The notes: a model not told the origin generated them from the sequence alone. 64,000 nt of DNA from an uncultured Pseudomonadota bacterium (GCA_903867225.1 CAIPQN010000040.1:1-64000), one strand, 5' to 3'. Positions 1 to 10,140 are shown, counted from the first letter of the stretch. Numbers and translations are program-made.

Positions 1-123
1 CGAGATTGTGTACATTTAACCAATCGTTTTGTCCGTAAAATACTCTCGCATACCTTTGCCGCCTTTTTAAATCGGTTCCTCGGACGAAAAACCCTAAATC
101 TCAGTACCTTGGTTGAATTTTAA
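1..123 (+). CDS. C-terminal fragment of a truncated ORF, possibly a transposase
   Basis: Frame 1 is open from the window edge to TAA at 121-123: RDCVHLTNRFVRKILSHTFAAFLNRFLGRKTLNLSTLVEF*. The ending resembles IS982-like transposase tails, from memory only. Confidence 0.4.
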   Translation, partial: RDCVHLTNRFVRKILSHTFAAFLNRFLGRKTLNLSTLVEF

Positions 124-177
124 AAGTCGAACATCGCGTAAACCAAGTTAATTACACTTTATTTTAAGCGCGAAACA

Positions 178-221
178 GGTTGATATGCCCTATTTTTTAA
201 TTAAAATTCGGCATATCAACC
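178..221. repeat. 12-bp perfect inverted repeat (GGTTGATATGCC ... GGCATATCAACC), hairpin or terminator-like
   Basis: Arms at 178-189 and 210-221 are exact reverse complements with a 20-nt AT-rich loop. Confidence 0.7.
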
Positions 222-432
222 ATTTGAGATTTTTTGTTTTTAGTTGAATAACAGGTAATGCCGCTGCTATTAGTTTTTTTATTATACTCGATAAATTATT
301 AAATAAATTGTGATGCAGTTCACAAAACCTTAAATAATATGCTGTTACACTTTTGAGACAATGTGTCGCGTGATAGAAAATGTGGTATCTTTTCATTATT
401 TAAACGCTATTAAAAAGGATTATTACCTACCC

Positions 433-1518
433 ATGCCTTCCATTACGCCTTTAGCCGAATTAAGAGAAAAAATTGATGCCGTTGACGCGCAAATTTTGCA
501 GCTCATCAATCAACGCGCTCGCTACGCCGAAGAAGTCGCCAAAACTAAAATGGCACAAGGTGAATCGGGTTCATTTTATCGCCCTGATCGTGAATCATTG
601 GTGTTACGGCGCATTCAAGATTTAAACTCGGGACCTTTATCGAATGAAACGGCGATGCGTTTTTTTCGTGAATTGATGTCAGCTTGTTTAGCATTGGAAA
701 AACCATTGGACGTGGCATTTTTAGGACCTGAAGGTACATTTTCACAACAAGCAACTTTTAAACACTTCGGTCATGCGGTGAAATCTGTTCCTGTCACCAG
801 TATTAACGCGGTATTTCATGCCGTCGAAAATGACAGTTGTGCATTTGGTGTGGTGCCGATTGAAAATTCTACCGAAGGCGTAATCAGTCAAACATTAGAT
901 TGTTTACTGAATTCGACACTGCAAATTTGTGGTGAAGTAGAAATTCGTGTACAGCAAAATCTGCTCACTCACGCTAAAGAGTTAAGTGAAATTACCGATA
1001 TTTATTCGCACACGCAATCATTAGCGCAATGCCGTCAATGGCTTGAAACGCATTTACCAAATGCTAGACAAACGCCTGTCAGTAGTAATGCTGAAGCCGC
1101 TCGATTAGTCACAAATAATCCCAACGCAGCCGCGATTGCGGGTATCATCGCAGCAGGAATTTACGAATTGCCCATTTTGGCGGCGAATATCGAAGATGAT
1201 GTTAACAACACCACACGCTTTATTATTATTGGGAAACAATTAGCGACACTCACAGGTCACGACAAAACGACGATTGTAGTTTCTACGAATAATCAAGCAG
1301 GGGCGTTATATCGAATGCTCGAACCGTTTGCAAAAGCAAACGTCGATATGTTAAGCATTGAATCCCGCCCATCGCGTCAAGGGCTTTGGGATTATGTATT
1401 TTTTATTGATATTGTCGGACACAGCGAAAATGAAAATGTAGCGCGAGCAATCAATGAATTGAAAACTCAAGTTTCAATGTTTAAACGTTTAGGTTCTTAT
1501 CCCCAAGCTGTTTTTTAA
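433..1518 (+). CDS. pheA: Bifunctional chorismate mutase / prephenate dehydratase
   Basis: N-terminal chorismate mutase (LAELREKIDAVDAQILQLINQRARYAEEVAKTK), prephenate dehydratase (VAFLGPEGTFSQQA) and ACT domain (ESRPSRQGLWDYVFFIDI). The ORF opens at 361; the start is more likely the ATG at 433. Confidence 0.95.
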   Translation: MPSITPLAELREKIDAVDAQILQLINQRARYAEEVAKTKMAQGESGSFYRPDRESLVLRRIQDLNSGPLSNETAMRFFRELMSACLALEKPLDVAFLGPEGTFSQQATFKHFGHAVKSVPVTSINAVFHAVENDSCAFGVVPIENSTEGVISQTLDCLLNSTLQICGEVEIRVQQNLLTHAKELSEITDIYSHTQSLAQCRQWLETHLPNARQTPVSSNAEAARLVTNNPNAAAIAGIIAAGIYELPILAANIEDDVNNTTRFIIIGKQLATLTGHDKTTIVVSTNNQAGALYRMLEPFAKANVDMLSIESRPSRQGLWDYVFFIDIVGHSENENVARAINELKTQVSMFKRLGSYPQAVF

Positions 1519-1572
1519 CCGAAAGACTTTTATTAAAAAATAGTTTAACAATCAATAGTTTTATAAATAAAA

Positions 1573-3327
1573 ATGACAATGGAAAATGGTTTAAGTTTTA
1601 AATTAAGCGTAGACGGCAATACATTATTGGCCGTGGTTGTGCCTTGTGTCGATAAAATTGAACTTACCTCCGAAATAATTAGGCAGCGTATTAAAATCAC
1701 CTCTTTTTCGGATTTGTTTCTCAATGCGTATTTGATTAGCGAATTAGTAGAGCGTTATAACAGCTCAACAACCGAAGAATTTGAATTTGAAATCGGTGAG
1801 CGTCGTGATGCAAGCTGCATTATTTCTATTTCTGAAGATGAAATGAAAGCACATTTTTCATTAACGCCTAATTTTGGTGGCTGTGCGATGACGTTCGCAG
1901 ATGTAGAAAAAGCATTGGAAAATAAAGGAATTACTTTTGGTATTGCGCCGATTAAAGAGATTCAAGAAGTATTGGCACAAGGAATCTGCACTGATTTTTT
2001 GATTGCAGAAGGAATTGAACCCGTTGCGGGCGTAGATGCAAAATTTTTGAGTTTAATTCCCAGCTCTCCAGCACGTCAACCGCTCATAAATGCTGAAGGC
2101 TCAGTAGATTATCGTGAATTGGGCGATATTCTTATTGTTCACAAAGGCGACGTGTTAATGCAACGTATTCCTCCGATAGAGGGCGAAGCGGGACGAAATA
2201 TCTTAGGTGAAACAGTGCCACCAGATGGCGGTTTAGATATTCCATTTTCCGATGATAAACGTGGCATTTATGTGAATCCAGAAGATAATAATCAATTACT
2301 TTCAGCCATTACAGGGCAGCCGATTGTTATTCCAAACGGCATCGTGGTATCGCCTGTTCTCACATTGAAAAATGTCGATTTATCCACTGGACATATTCGT
2401 TTTGATGGCTCAGTCGTTGTACAAGGTAATGTTGAAGCGGGTATGAAAATCTACGCACTCGAAGATGTTACTGTTGATGGTGATATTACAAATGCCCAAA
2501 TTGAATGCAACGGCAGTTTAGTTATCGATGGCAGTGTCATTGGTAATAGTGAATTAGTTGGGTGGGAAAGCGTTGCTGTTAAAGGTGGCGTTAAAGGTTA
2601 CAAAGATAAAGTTGAGGGTGGCGTATATACAGGCGAAGAAAAAAGACAACGAGTCGTTTCAGTTGCGCCTAAAACTGAAAGACGAGTGAGATATCCAACA
2701 AGAATTGCATCACGAGGTTCGGTTTGCGTGAATTTTGCCGAACATTTTAATATTGAAGCGGGCATTGACATCGTTATCAATCAATACTCAATGAATAATA
2801 ATTTGATGGCGGCAAATAAAATTGTCGTTGGTAGCAAAGGAAAAGGTGCTGGAAAAAAATCATCTATTGCGGGTGGAATCACATGGGCAATGATGTACAT
2901 TAAAGCAATAACGATTGGTTCAAAATCGGGCATTAAAACAAGTGTTCAAGCGGGTTCAAATCCTTATATTCAAAGACGAATCACCGAAATAAAGAATATA
3001 TTGGCTCAATATAAAGACGAACAAGTTAATATCTACAAAATTTTAGCATGGCTGACAAATCACCCAGAAAAAACCGAACCTGAAATGTTGGCTAGATTGC
3101 ATCACACGTTGAGCAAACTGATTATTGATACAGAAATGTATCAAGCGGAATTACAAGAATTAATTAGTAATGTGACGGACATCGACAATGCAAAAATTAT
3201 TGCTGAACGTAATGTATATACAGGTGCTGAACTTAAAATTAACAAGGCGATTTGGAAAGCAGATGAAAATCGAGGCAAAAGTGTCTTTACCGCTTTGCGC
3301 CGTAAAATGTCTGTCACTACCCGCTAA
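1573..3327 (+). CDS. FapA/DUF342 family protein, copy 1
   Basis: Typical FapA-like beta-helix sequence (GDVLMQRIPPIEGEAGRNILGE, HIRFDGSVVVQGNVEAGMKIYALEDVTVDGDI). Confidence 0.85.
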   Translation: MTMENGLSFKLSVDGNTLLAVVVPCVDKIELTSEIIRQRIKITSFSDLFLNAYLISELVERYNSSTTEEFEFEIGERRDASCIISISEDEMKAHFSLTPNFGGCAMTFADVEKALENKGITFGIAPIKEIQEVLAQGICTDFLIAEGIEPVAGVDAKFLSLIPSSPARQPLINAEGSVDYRELGDILIVHKGDVLMQRIPPIEGEAGRNILGETVPPDGGLDIPFSDDKRGIYVNPEDNNQLLSAITGQPIVIPNGIVVSPVLTLKNVDLSTGHIRFDGSVVVQGNVEAGMKIYALEDVTVDGDITNAQIECNGSLVIDGSVIGNSELVGWESVAVKGGVKGYKDKVEGGVYTGEEKRQRVVSVAPKTERRVRYPTRIASRGSVCVNFAEHFNIEAGIDIVINQYSMNNNLMAANKIVVGSKGKGAGKKSSIAGGITWAMMYIKAITIGSKSGIKTSVQAGSNPYIQRRITEIKNILAQYKDEQVNIYKILAWLTNHPEKTEPEMLARLHHTLSKLIIDTEMYQAELQELISNVTDIDNAKIIAERNVYTGAELKINKAIWKADENRGKSVFTALRRKMSVTTR

Positions 3328-3354
3328 AATTACACAATATCGAGGTGAATCGTC

Positions 3355-5067
3355 ATGAGTGATGAAGTAAAAACAGAAAATGGATTGAGTTTTAAACTAG
3401 ATTTACGAAGCCACAAATTATTAGCAGTTGTCCAGCCTAGCGCGAGTGAAGATAGAGTTGAACTCGATGCCGAAATAGTGAAACAGCGTTTAGTCGCCGC
3501 AGAACTCGCCAATTTTTTTGTCAATGACCATCTAATTTTTGATTTAGTGCATCGCTATAATCACGCAAACGATGAGTCATTTGAACTAGAAATTGGTGAG
3601 CAGCGTGATGCAACGTTCGATGTCATCGTGTCAGAAAACAAAATGAAAGTCCGTTTGACGTTAACGCAGAATTTTGGCGGTAAAGCCATTCAGTTAGAAG
3701 AAGTGCAAAAAATACTACAAGAAAAAAAGATTACTTGGGGCGTAATGCCACCTGAAGACATTGAAGCGATTTTAGTAAAGGGGAATTCTGCAGATTTTAT
3801 CGTGGCTCAAGGGTTAGAACCTGTCGCAGGGATTGATGCAAAATTTGAAAGTTTAATTCCCCTTGAAAAACATGACCGCAAACCATTAGTAAATGAAGAT
3901 GGATCAGTCGATTATCGTGAATTGGGCGATATTCTCATTGTGCATAAAGATGATTTGCTAATGCAGCGCACGCCTCCTATTAAAGGTAAAGCGGGATACA
4001 ATGTTTTAGGTGAAATTGTTAATCCAACAGGAGGCGCAGATACGCCATTTTCGGGTGATAAAAAAGGCGTTTGTGTTAGTCCTGAAGACAGCAATCAATT
4101 AATTTCGACAGTCACGGGGCAGCCAATTTTGGTACCGAATGGCATCATTGTCACGCCAGTATTAACAGTAAAAAATGTCGATTTTAAATCGGGCAACATC
4201 CGTTTTGATGGCTCTGTGATTGTGCAGGGTGATGTCGAAGAGGGTATGCACATTTATGCGCTTGAAGATATTACGATTGATGGCAGTGTCACTGATGCAA
4301 AAATCGAATGTATGGGCAATTTAGTTATAAAAGGTGGTGTCACAGGTGACAGCGAATTACTGGCAAATGGCAATATCGAAATTAAAGGTGGCGCACAAGG
4401 CTACCAAGAAACAGAAGAATCTGATGACCCAGATGCAAAAGTTGCCAAAATTGTCGCGCATGGTTCAGTGATTGTTGGTTTTGCTGAAAATTTCAGAATT
4501 GAAGCAGGAGTAGATATTGTTGTTGAAAAATACTCGATGAATAATCAGTTAATGGCTGAAAATAAAATTGTCGCGGGTGCTAAAAATAGTGGTAAAAAAT
4601 CTTCCATTATGGGTGGCGTGACATGGGCAATGATGCTTGTTAAAGGCACAATTATGGGGTCTACTTCGGGGATTAAAACTCACGTTGAAGTGGGTTCAAA
4701 TCCGTATCTGCATCGCCGACTTGCTGAATTAAGAGATAAATTAGTTCCCAATGAAAAAGAACAAAAAGATATTAAGAAAATTTTAGAATTTATTAGTATC
4801 CACCCTGAAAAAAGTAATCCTGAAATGATTGAAAAACTGCATCACACGCTGAGTAAATTAGTGATTGAGGCAGATTTATGTCACGCAGAACAAAAAGAAT
4901 TAGCGGCAAATATGTCGATTATTGATGATGCTAAAATCATTGCCGAACGCGGTGTTTATGCAGGTACTGAAATTAAAATTAACAGCGTATTATTGAAAGT
5001 ACAAGAAAATCGCGGCAAAAGTGTTTTTAGAGTTGAACGTCGTGAAATGACTATTAACTCACGTTAA
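3355..5067 (+). CDS. FapA/DUF342 family protein, copy 2
   Basis: Collinear with the preceding ORF and highly similar (SVDYRELGDILIVHK, GNIRFDGSVIVQGDVEEGMHIYALEDITIDGSV). Confidence 0.85.
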   Translation: MSDEVKTENGLSFKLDLRSHKLLAVVQPSASEDRVELDAEIVKQRLVAAELANFFVNDHLIFDLVHRYNHANDESFELEIGEQRDATFDVIVSENKMKVRLTLTQNFGGKAIQLEEVQKILQEKKITWGVMPPEDIEAILVKGNSADFIVAQGLEPVAGIDAKFESLIPLEKHDRKPLVNEDGSVDYRELGDILIVHKDDLLMQRTPPIKGKAGYNVLGEIVNPTGGADTPFSGDKKGVCVSPEDSNQLISTVTGQPILVPNGIIVTPVLTVKNVDFKSGNIRFDGSVIVQGDVEEGMHIYALEDITIDGSVTDAKIECMGNLVIKGGVTGDSELLANGNIEIKGGAQGYQETEESDDPDAKVAKIVAHGSVIVGFAENFRIEAGVDIVVEKYSMNNQLMAENKIVAGAKNSGKKSSIMGGVTWAMMLVKGTIMGSTSGIKTHVEVGSNPYLHRRLAELRDKLVPNEKEQKDIKKILEFISIHPEKSNPEMIEKLHHTLSKLVIEADLCHAEQKELAANMSIIDDAKIIAERGVYAGTEIKINSVLLKVQENRGKSVFRVERREMTINSR

Positions 5068-5122
5068 ATCAAACGATAATGTGCCATCTTTAAATCATTA
5101 AATAAAATCGAGAAATAAAATT

Positions 5123-5665
5123 ATGAGTAATGTTTTTTCATTTACTGGAACAGTCGGAAGCGATGCTGTTGTTCGTTTTTTACCTTCGGGGCAGGCGGTA
5201 TTAAATGTTTCAGTGGCAAATAACGTTGGTTTCGGGGACAAGCAACAAACCTTATGGATTCGTGTAGTTGTTTGGGGGAAAAAAGCGGAAGGAACGTTAA
5301 AAGATTATTTAAAAAAAGGGCAACAAGTTTTTGTTTCTGGTGAATTAACTATGAGCGAATACAAAGCTAACGATGGCACAATGAAAACCAGTTTAGAATT
5401 GAATTCAACTATTTTAGATTTGGTCGGTAAACGTGCAGAAGCAGGAGCGACCAGTGATTACAATGCACCTGCATCTCCAGGAAATTATGTGCCGCAATAT
5501 CAACAGCAGCCACCCGCTTATCCACAACCAGCAGCTCAAAATTATGCGCCACAACCCGCGCAAAATTATGCTCCGCCGCCAGCTCCGAATTACGCGCAGC
5601 CACAACAACCTAGACAAAGTGCGCCAGTTGTTGATGCACCTTATGACGATGATATTCCGTTTTAA
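5123..5665 (+). CDS. ssb: Single-stranded DNA-binding protein
   Basis: OB-fold N-terminus (LWIRVVVWGKKAEGTLKDYLKKGQQVFVSGELTMSEYK), Q/P/A-rich linker and acidic C-terminal tip DDDIPF. Confidence 0.95.
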   Translation: MSNVFSFTGTVGSDAVVRFLPSGQAVLNVSVANNVGFGDKQQTLWIRVVVWGKKAEGTLKDYLKKGQQVFVSGELTMSEYKANDGTMKTSLELNSTILDLVGKRAEAGATSDYNAPASPGNYVPQYQQQPPAYPQPAAQNYAPQPAQNYAPPPAPNYAQPQQPRQSAPVVDAPYDDDIPF

Positions 5666-5683
5666 TTTAGTCATCGCATAAAA

Positions 5684-5721
5684 AAAGCCCCACTGAATTC
5701 AACCAGCGGGGCTTTTTTTTG
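5684..5721. terminator. Intrinsic terminator between convergent ssb and argJ
   Basis: AAAAAAGCCCC ... GGGGCTTTTTTTT hairpin with A/T tracts on both sides. Confidence 0.8.
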
Positions 5722-5731
5722 CGTCAGCAAT

Positions 5732-6946
5732 TTAGGTTCGATATTCGGCGTTAATTTTCACATAATCGTATGAAAAATCGCAGGTTAGGACAGTTTGAAC
5801 CGCTTCACCACGTCCGAGTTTTACACCAATCATAATTTCAGCTTGATTCATAACGGCTTGCCCTGCTTCTTCGGTGTAATCATTTGCCCGCCCACCGTCT
5901 CGCACAATACAAACGTTATCCAAATAAATACGGATTTTTTCAAGTTCCATTGCTTCAACACCCGCACGTCCAACTGCTGCCAAAATACGACCCCAATTCG
6001 GGTCACTAGCAAAAAATGCGGTTTTCACTAAAGGAGAATGGGCAATAGTTTTTGCGACTTGAACCGCTTCGGCATCGTTGGCTGCTTCAGAAACGACAAT
6101 TCGCATTAACTTCGTTGCGCCTTCGCCGTCACGGACAATTAATTCAGCGAGCGTTTTACTAACCTCTAAAATTGCTGCTGCAAAAATTTGATAATTTTCA
6201 GAATCTGCCACAATTTCAGGTGCAAGCGTACAACCACTTGCCACTAACACACACGCATCATTCGTAGACGTATCGCCATCAACCGTGATGCGATTAAACG
6301 ACAATTCCGCCGCCATCGCTAAACATTGTTGCAATAACGGTTGGCTAATTTTGGCATCGGTGGCGATAAAACTGAGCATCGTCGCCATATTCGGTTGAAT
6401 CATGCCTGCGCCTTTGGAAATGCCGTTAATTGTGACGCTTTCGCCATTTAACGTAATAACTTTCGATACACCTTTCGGAAAAGTGTCTGTCGTCATAATG
6501 GCATTGGCAGCTTGCACCCAATTATTTTCATCTAAATTCGCGAGCGCATGGGGTAGAGCAGATGTGATTTTTTCGACGGGCAATGGTTGACCAATAACGC
6601 CCGTTGAAAATGGCAATACTTGCTGCATTTGTCCGCCAGTGATTTGCGCTAAATCTTGGCAAGTTTGACGCGCGTCAATCATGCCTTGCTCACCTGTTCC
6701 AGCATTCGCGTTACCCGAATTAATCAGTAACCAGCGCGGGAAATGCGCTAAATGGGCTTTAGCAATATGAACAGGCGCAGCGCAAAACGCATTTTGCGTA
6801 AACACTGCAGCACACGTCGCCGTTTCAGAAAATTGAAAAACCAACAAATCATCACGCACGGTTTGTTTGATGCCTGCGTTTGTAGTGCCGATTTGCACGC
6901 CAGAAATTGGCGGCATCATTGGAAATATGTTTTGTCCAACAGCCAT
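5732..6946 (-). CDS. argJ: Bifunctional glutamate N-acetyltransferase / ornithine acetyltransferase
   Basis: Autocleavage region KGAGMIQPNMATMLSF; the length matches ArgJ. Confidence 0.95.
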   Translation of the reverse strand: MAVGQNIFPMMPPISGVQIGTTNAGIKQTVRDDLLVFQFSETATCAAVFTQNAFCAAPVHIAKAHLAHFPRWLLINSGNANAGTGEQGMIDARQTCQDLAQITGGQMQQVLPFSTGVIGQPLPVEKITSALPHALANLDENNWVQAANAIMTTDTFPKGVSKVITLNGESVTINGISKGAGMIQPNMATMLSFIATDAKISQPLLQQCLAMAAELSFNRITVDGDTSTNDACVLVASGCTLAPEIVADSENYQIFAAAILEVSKTLAELIVRDGEGATKLMRIVVSEAANDAEAVQVAKTIAHSPLVKTAFFASDPNWGRILAAVGRAGVEAMELEKIRIYLDNVCIVRDGGRANDYTEEAGQAVMNQAEIMIGVKLGRGEAVQTVLTCDFSYDYVKINAEYRT

Positions 6947-6983
6947 ATTTATTTACCTTAAATTTGGGTTTGATGATTGAATA

Positions 6984-7799
6984 CTAACGCTGACATTGTG
7001 AGCAAAAAACGGTACTGCGATTAGCGAGCCGAATTTCTTGTAATGGTTGAGAGCATTGCGTACAAGGGAGTTTATCGCGACCATAAACGTGTAATTGTTG
7101 TTGAAAATATCCCGATTTACCGTCGGCATTGACGAAATCGCGTAATGTTGTGCCACCATTTTCAATAGCTCGTGCCAACACTTCTCGAATACAACTTACT
7201 AATTTTTCACAGTCGATTAATGACAAATCACCCGCGTGTCGTGTGGGTAAAATTCTCGCCATAAATAACGCTTCATTCGCGTAAATGTTACCAACGCCCA
7301 CGACAATTTTTCCATTCATTAAAAACGTTTTTACTGGCACACGTCGTCGCCGCGATAATTGAAATAATTGCTGTGCAGTAAAATCATCGGACAATGGCTC
7401 AACACCTAAATCTCGTAATAACGGATGTTTCATGACATCACTATTTGCTAAAAGCAATGAGCCAAATCGTCGTTGATCGTTGAAACGTAATATCGTATTT
7501 TCGTCAAAAATAAAATCGACGTGATCATGTCTATCAACGGGTGTGTCGTTATTCACGATGCGTAAATACCCCGACATTCCCAAATGCGCGATTAACGTAT
7601 TGTTTTGAGTTTTGATAAGCAGATATTTCGCACGACGCTGCACATTTTCAATTGTTGCACCCACTAAATTTCTTTCAAAATCGGGTGGAATTAACCAACG
7701 TAATTGTCTTTCACGCACAATCACTTTTTCGATAGTTCTACCTACAATATGCGGTGCAATACCGCGTTTTGTGGTTTCAACTTCAGGCAATTCAGGCAT
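6984..7799 (-). CDS. mutM: Formamidopyrimidine-DNA glycosylase
   Basis: MPELPEVETTKRGI N-terminus and C-terminal zinc finger CTQC...FCSQCQR. Confidence 0.97.
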   Translation of the reverse strand: MPELPEVETTKRGIAPHIVGRTIEKVIVRERQLRWLIPPDFERNLVGATIENVQRRAKYLLIKTQNNTLIAHLGMSGYLRIVNNDTPVDRHDHVDFIFDENTILRFNDQRRFGSLLLANSDVMKHPLLRDLGVEPLSDDFTAQQLFQLSRRRRVPVKTFLMNGKIVVGVGNIYANEALFMARILPTRHAGDLSLIDCEKLVSCIREVLARAIENGGTTLRDFVNADGKSGYFQQQLHVYGRDKLPCTQCSQPLQEIRLANRSTVFCSQCQR

Positions 7800-7801
7800 G
7801 A

Positions 7802-8206
7802 TTAATGTTCAGCAGGTGCGTGTTCGCCAACAGCTTCGGCACCGTGTTGACTTGGATGTTCGCCACCACCGTGTGCGCTACCTTCATGATGTGCGCCTGC
7901 TTCATGTCCGCCGTGACTGCCGAAAAAAAAGTGTCCCAAACCAAACAAGTCCACCATCAAAATAACCACCATCAAATTTTGGGTCATTGCGTTGAGGCGT
8001 TCTAGCTGTGTTTTTTTGTTTTCATATTTAGCAAATAACGAAGGTAAAAGATGTTGCGTAAATTCGTATTGAAAAAATCGCTTAGGCAGCGAAGTAATCA
8101 TAATTGTGAATGGAATAAAAAAAATTGTAGTGACTAATAAATAAGGTTCTGAAAATTCGATGATTTCAAATAAAATCTCAAATATCTCTGTAAACAAATG
8201 TCCCAT
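7802..8206 (-). CDS. Small membrane protein with a His/Gly-rich C-terminal tail, function unknown
   Basis: Two hydrophobic segments, then GHFFFGSHGGHEAGAHHEGSAHGGGEHPSQHGAEAVGEHAPAEH. Ends 2 nt upstream of the mutM ATG. Confidence 0.65.
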   Translation of the reverse strand: MGHLFTEIFEILFEIIEFSEPYLLVTTIFFIPFTIMITSLPKRFFQYEFTQHLLPSLFAKYENKKTQLERLNAMTQNLMVVILMVDLFGLGHFFFGSHGGHEAGAHHEGSAHGGGEHPSQHGAEAVGEHAPAEH

Positions 8207-8248
8207 AATGCGGTCTCGATGAGCTTAGAGTTTAAAAATAATTCCGAA

Positions 8249-8986
8249 TTAATTTATAAGATCCGTTTTATCTACACCTTCGCCATCATTCACTAAATAA
8301 TCACGTTGTTGATAATAGGAATTTTTTAAGAATTCATAACGATCAGCGGCTGCCTCATTGAGAACTTTTTCTGCACCTAAATGATCTGCTCGAACATCTA
8401 ATGTTTTTAACGCATTTGTTCCACCGCTAATCGCGCTTGAAACAATGCCTGATGTTCCCAAACTAACGTAATTTACGGGATTCATCGCGGCATCACCAAA
8501 ACGCCCAACAATTCCGCGTGGTGAACTTGAACCAAAAAATGGCAACACGATATAAGGTTCAGCTGGAATTCCCCAAACCCCTAATGTTTGATCAAAATCT
8601 TCTTTATGTTTTGGTAAATCAATCATATCGGCAACATCAATTAAACCGCCTACACCTGCGACTGAATTTACAATAAAACGTGAACCATCTAAACCTGCTT
8701 GCGCTAATTTGAATTGCAACGCGTCATTAATTGTCACGCCAAGGTCATTTATGTTGTCAAATACATTGCTCACACCTTCATCTGCAAAAGACGGCATAAC
8801 AAAGCGATAACCTTGCGCCACAGGTTTCATCACATATTCATCAGCACCTTCGTTAAAAGAATGAACATCACGATTCCAATTTTCTAATGGATCGCGATTG
8901 TCTTTCACCGTACCAGTACAGCCAGCTAAAGAACCAAGTAAAGTTATACCAATCAAGCGAGTGAATAATTTTTGCTGCTGTGTCAT
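8249..8986 (-). CDS. mlaA: MlaA (VacJ) family lipoprotein
   Basis: Lipobox-like LLGSLAGC; DPLENWNRDVHSFNEGADEYVMKPVAQGY and FGSSSPRGIVGRFGDAAMNP are typical of VacJ/MlaA. An internal Met start is preferred over the 9070 start. Confidence 0.9.
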   Translation of the reverse strand: MTQQQKLFTRLIGITLLGSLAGCTGTVKDNRDPLENWNRDVHSFNEGADEYVMKPVAQGYRFVMPSFADEGVSNVFDNINDLGVTINDALQFKLAQAGLDGSRFIVNSVAGVGGLIDVADMIDLPKHKEDFDQTLGVWGIPAEPYIVLPFFGSSSPRGIVGRFGDAAMNPVNYVSLGTSGIVSSAISGGTNALKTLDVRADHLGAEKVLNEAAADRYEFLKNSYYQQRDYLVNDGEGVDKTDLIN

Positions 8987-9106
8987 AAAATCTCCGTCAT
9001 TACTATTATTTTTTATTCTAAGGGTTTTTCGCGTAACATAGCACAGATAGTGGCTTGCATCGAGTGGCAAGCTTTTTTTATTTCATGACTACGAGATTTT
9101 TAATCG

Positions 9107-9760
9107 ATGGAAACGTCCATAATTCCTTTAGAAAAACGCTTTCGCGGTTATCTCCCAGTCGTAATTGATGTTGAAACAGCGGGCTTTAATCCCAAAAAAA
9201 ATGCCTTATTAGAAATTGCTGCCGTAATTGTTGAATTAAATAGCGACGGAAATTTAGTGGCAACTGAACGTTATTCTGCCCATATAATTCCATTCAAAAA
9301 TTCAGAGCTAGATGCGGCGGCATTGAAATTTACAGGCATTGATCCATTTCACCCGTTTCGTATGGCGATTGAAGAAAAAGCTGCGTTAGAGCTAATTTTC
9401 AAACCGATTAAAGAAGCTATTAAACGAAATAAATGTACTAAAGCCATTTTAGTCGGACACAATCCAGCATTTGATATTTCTTTTGTGAATGCCGCCGCGC
9501 ATCGCTCACAACTCAAAAAAAATCCATTTCACCCATTCAGCACTTTCGACACGGCAACTTTAGGCGGATTAGCTTATAAGCAAACGGTTTTAGCGAAAGC
9601 AGCAAAAGCCGCAGGATTACATTGGGAAAGTGATAAAGCACATTCGGCTTTGTACGATGCAGAGAAAACAGCTGAATTATTTTGTATGATTATCAATCGT
9701 TGGAAACATTTAGAATCTTTAGATTCACCTAAAACTGAACTTAATACGGAGGAATTATGA
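9107..9760 (+). CDS. rnt: Ribonuclease T
   Basis: DEDD exonuclease motifs (PVVIDVETAGFNPKKNALLEIAA; GHNPAFDISFVNAA; HSALYDAEKTAELF). Confidence 0.92.
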   Translation: METSIIPLEKRFRGYLPVVIDVETAGFNPKKNALLEIAAVIVELNSDGNLVATERYSAHIIPFKNSELDAAALKFTGIDPFHPFRMAIEEKAALELIFKPIKEAIKRNKCTKAILVGHNPAFDISFVNAAAHRSQLKKNPFHPFSTFDTATLGGLAYKQTVLAKAAKAAGLHWESDKAHSALYDAEKTAELFCMIINRWKHLESLDSPKTELNTEEL

Positions 9761-10134
9761 CTATTAAAAAAGTGCCTTTAAACAAAGATAAACTCAATCA
9801 AATCGTCACTGATGCACGCAAAAACCAAACAGAACGTGAGCAATCATATCGCGGGCAAGCATTAAAAATGTATCCGTGGATTTGTGGACGATGCACCCGA
9901 GAATTTACGAATGCGAATTTAACAGAATTGACGGTGCATCATCGCAATCATAATCATGATGATAATCCAGCAGACGGTAGTAATTGGGAATTGTTGTGTG
10001 TGTATTGTCACGATAATGAACATCAACGTTTTGAAGAAACTCGTTTTAGTTCAAGTGCTGCCAGTTCAGATAATGCGCCATTAGGAGCGCACAATCCTTT
10101 TGCTAATTTGAAAGATTTAATGTCGAAGAAGTAA
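9757..10134 (+). CDS. yajD: YajD family HNH nuclease
   Basis: YPWICGRCTREF...LTVHHRNHNHDDNPADGSNWELLCVYCHDNEH matches YajD. Overlaps rnt by 4 nt. Confidence 0.88.
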   Translation: MTIKKVPLNKDKLNQIVTDARKNQTEREQSYRGQALKMYPWICGRCTREFTNANLTELTVHHRNHNHDDNPADGSNWELLCVYCHDNEHQRFEETRFSSSAASSDNAPLGAHNPFANLKDLMSKK

Positions 10135-10140
10135 CAAAAA

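Noticed and set aside
190-396. 68-aa minus ORF upstream of pheA
   Set aside because: AT-rich intergenic reading overlapping a hairpin arm; no recognisable features.
5409-5681. Overlapping ORFs on both strands (5409-5603 -, 5414-5674 -, 5433-5681 +)
   Set aside because: Alternate-frame readings of the low-complexity Q/P/A linker of ssb; no independent start context or family.
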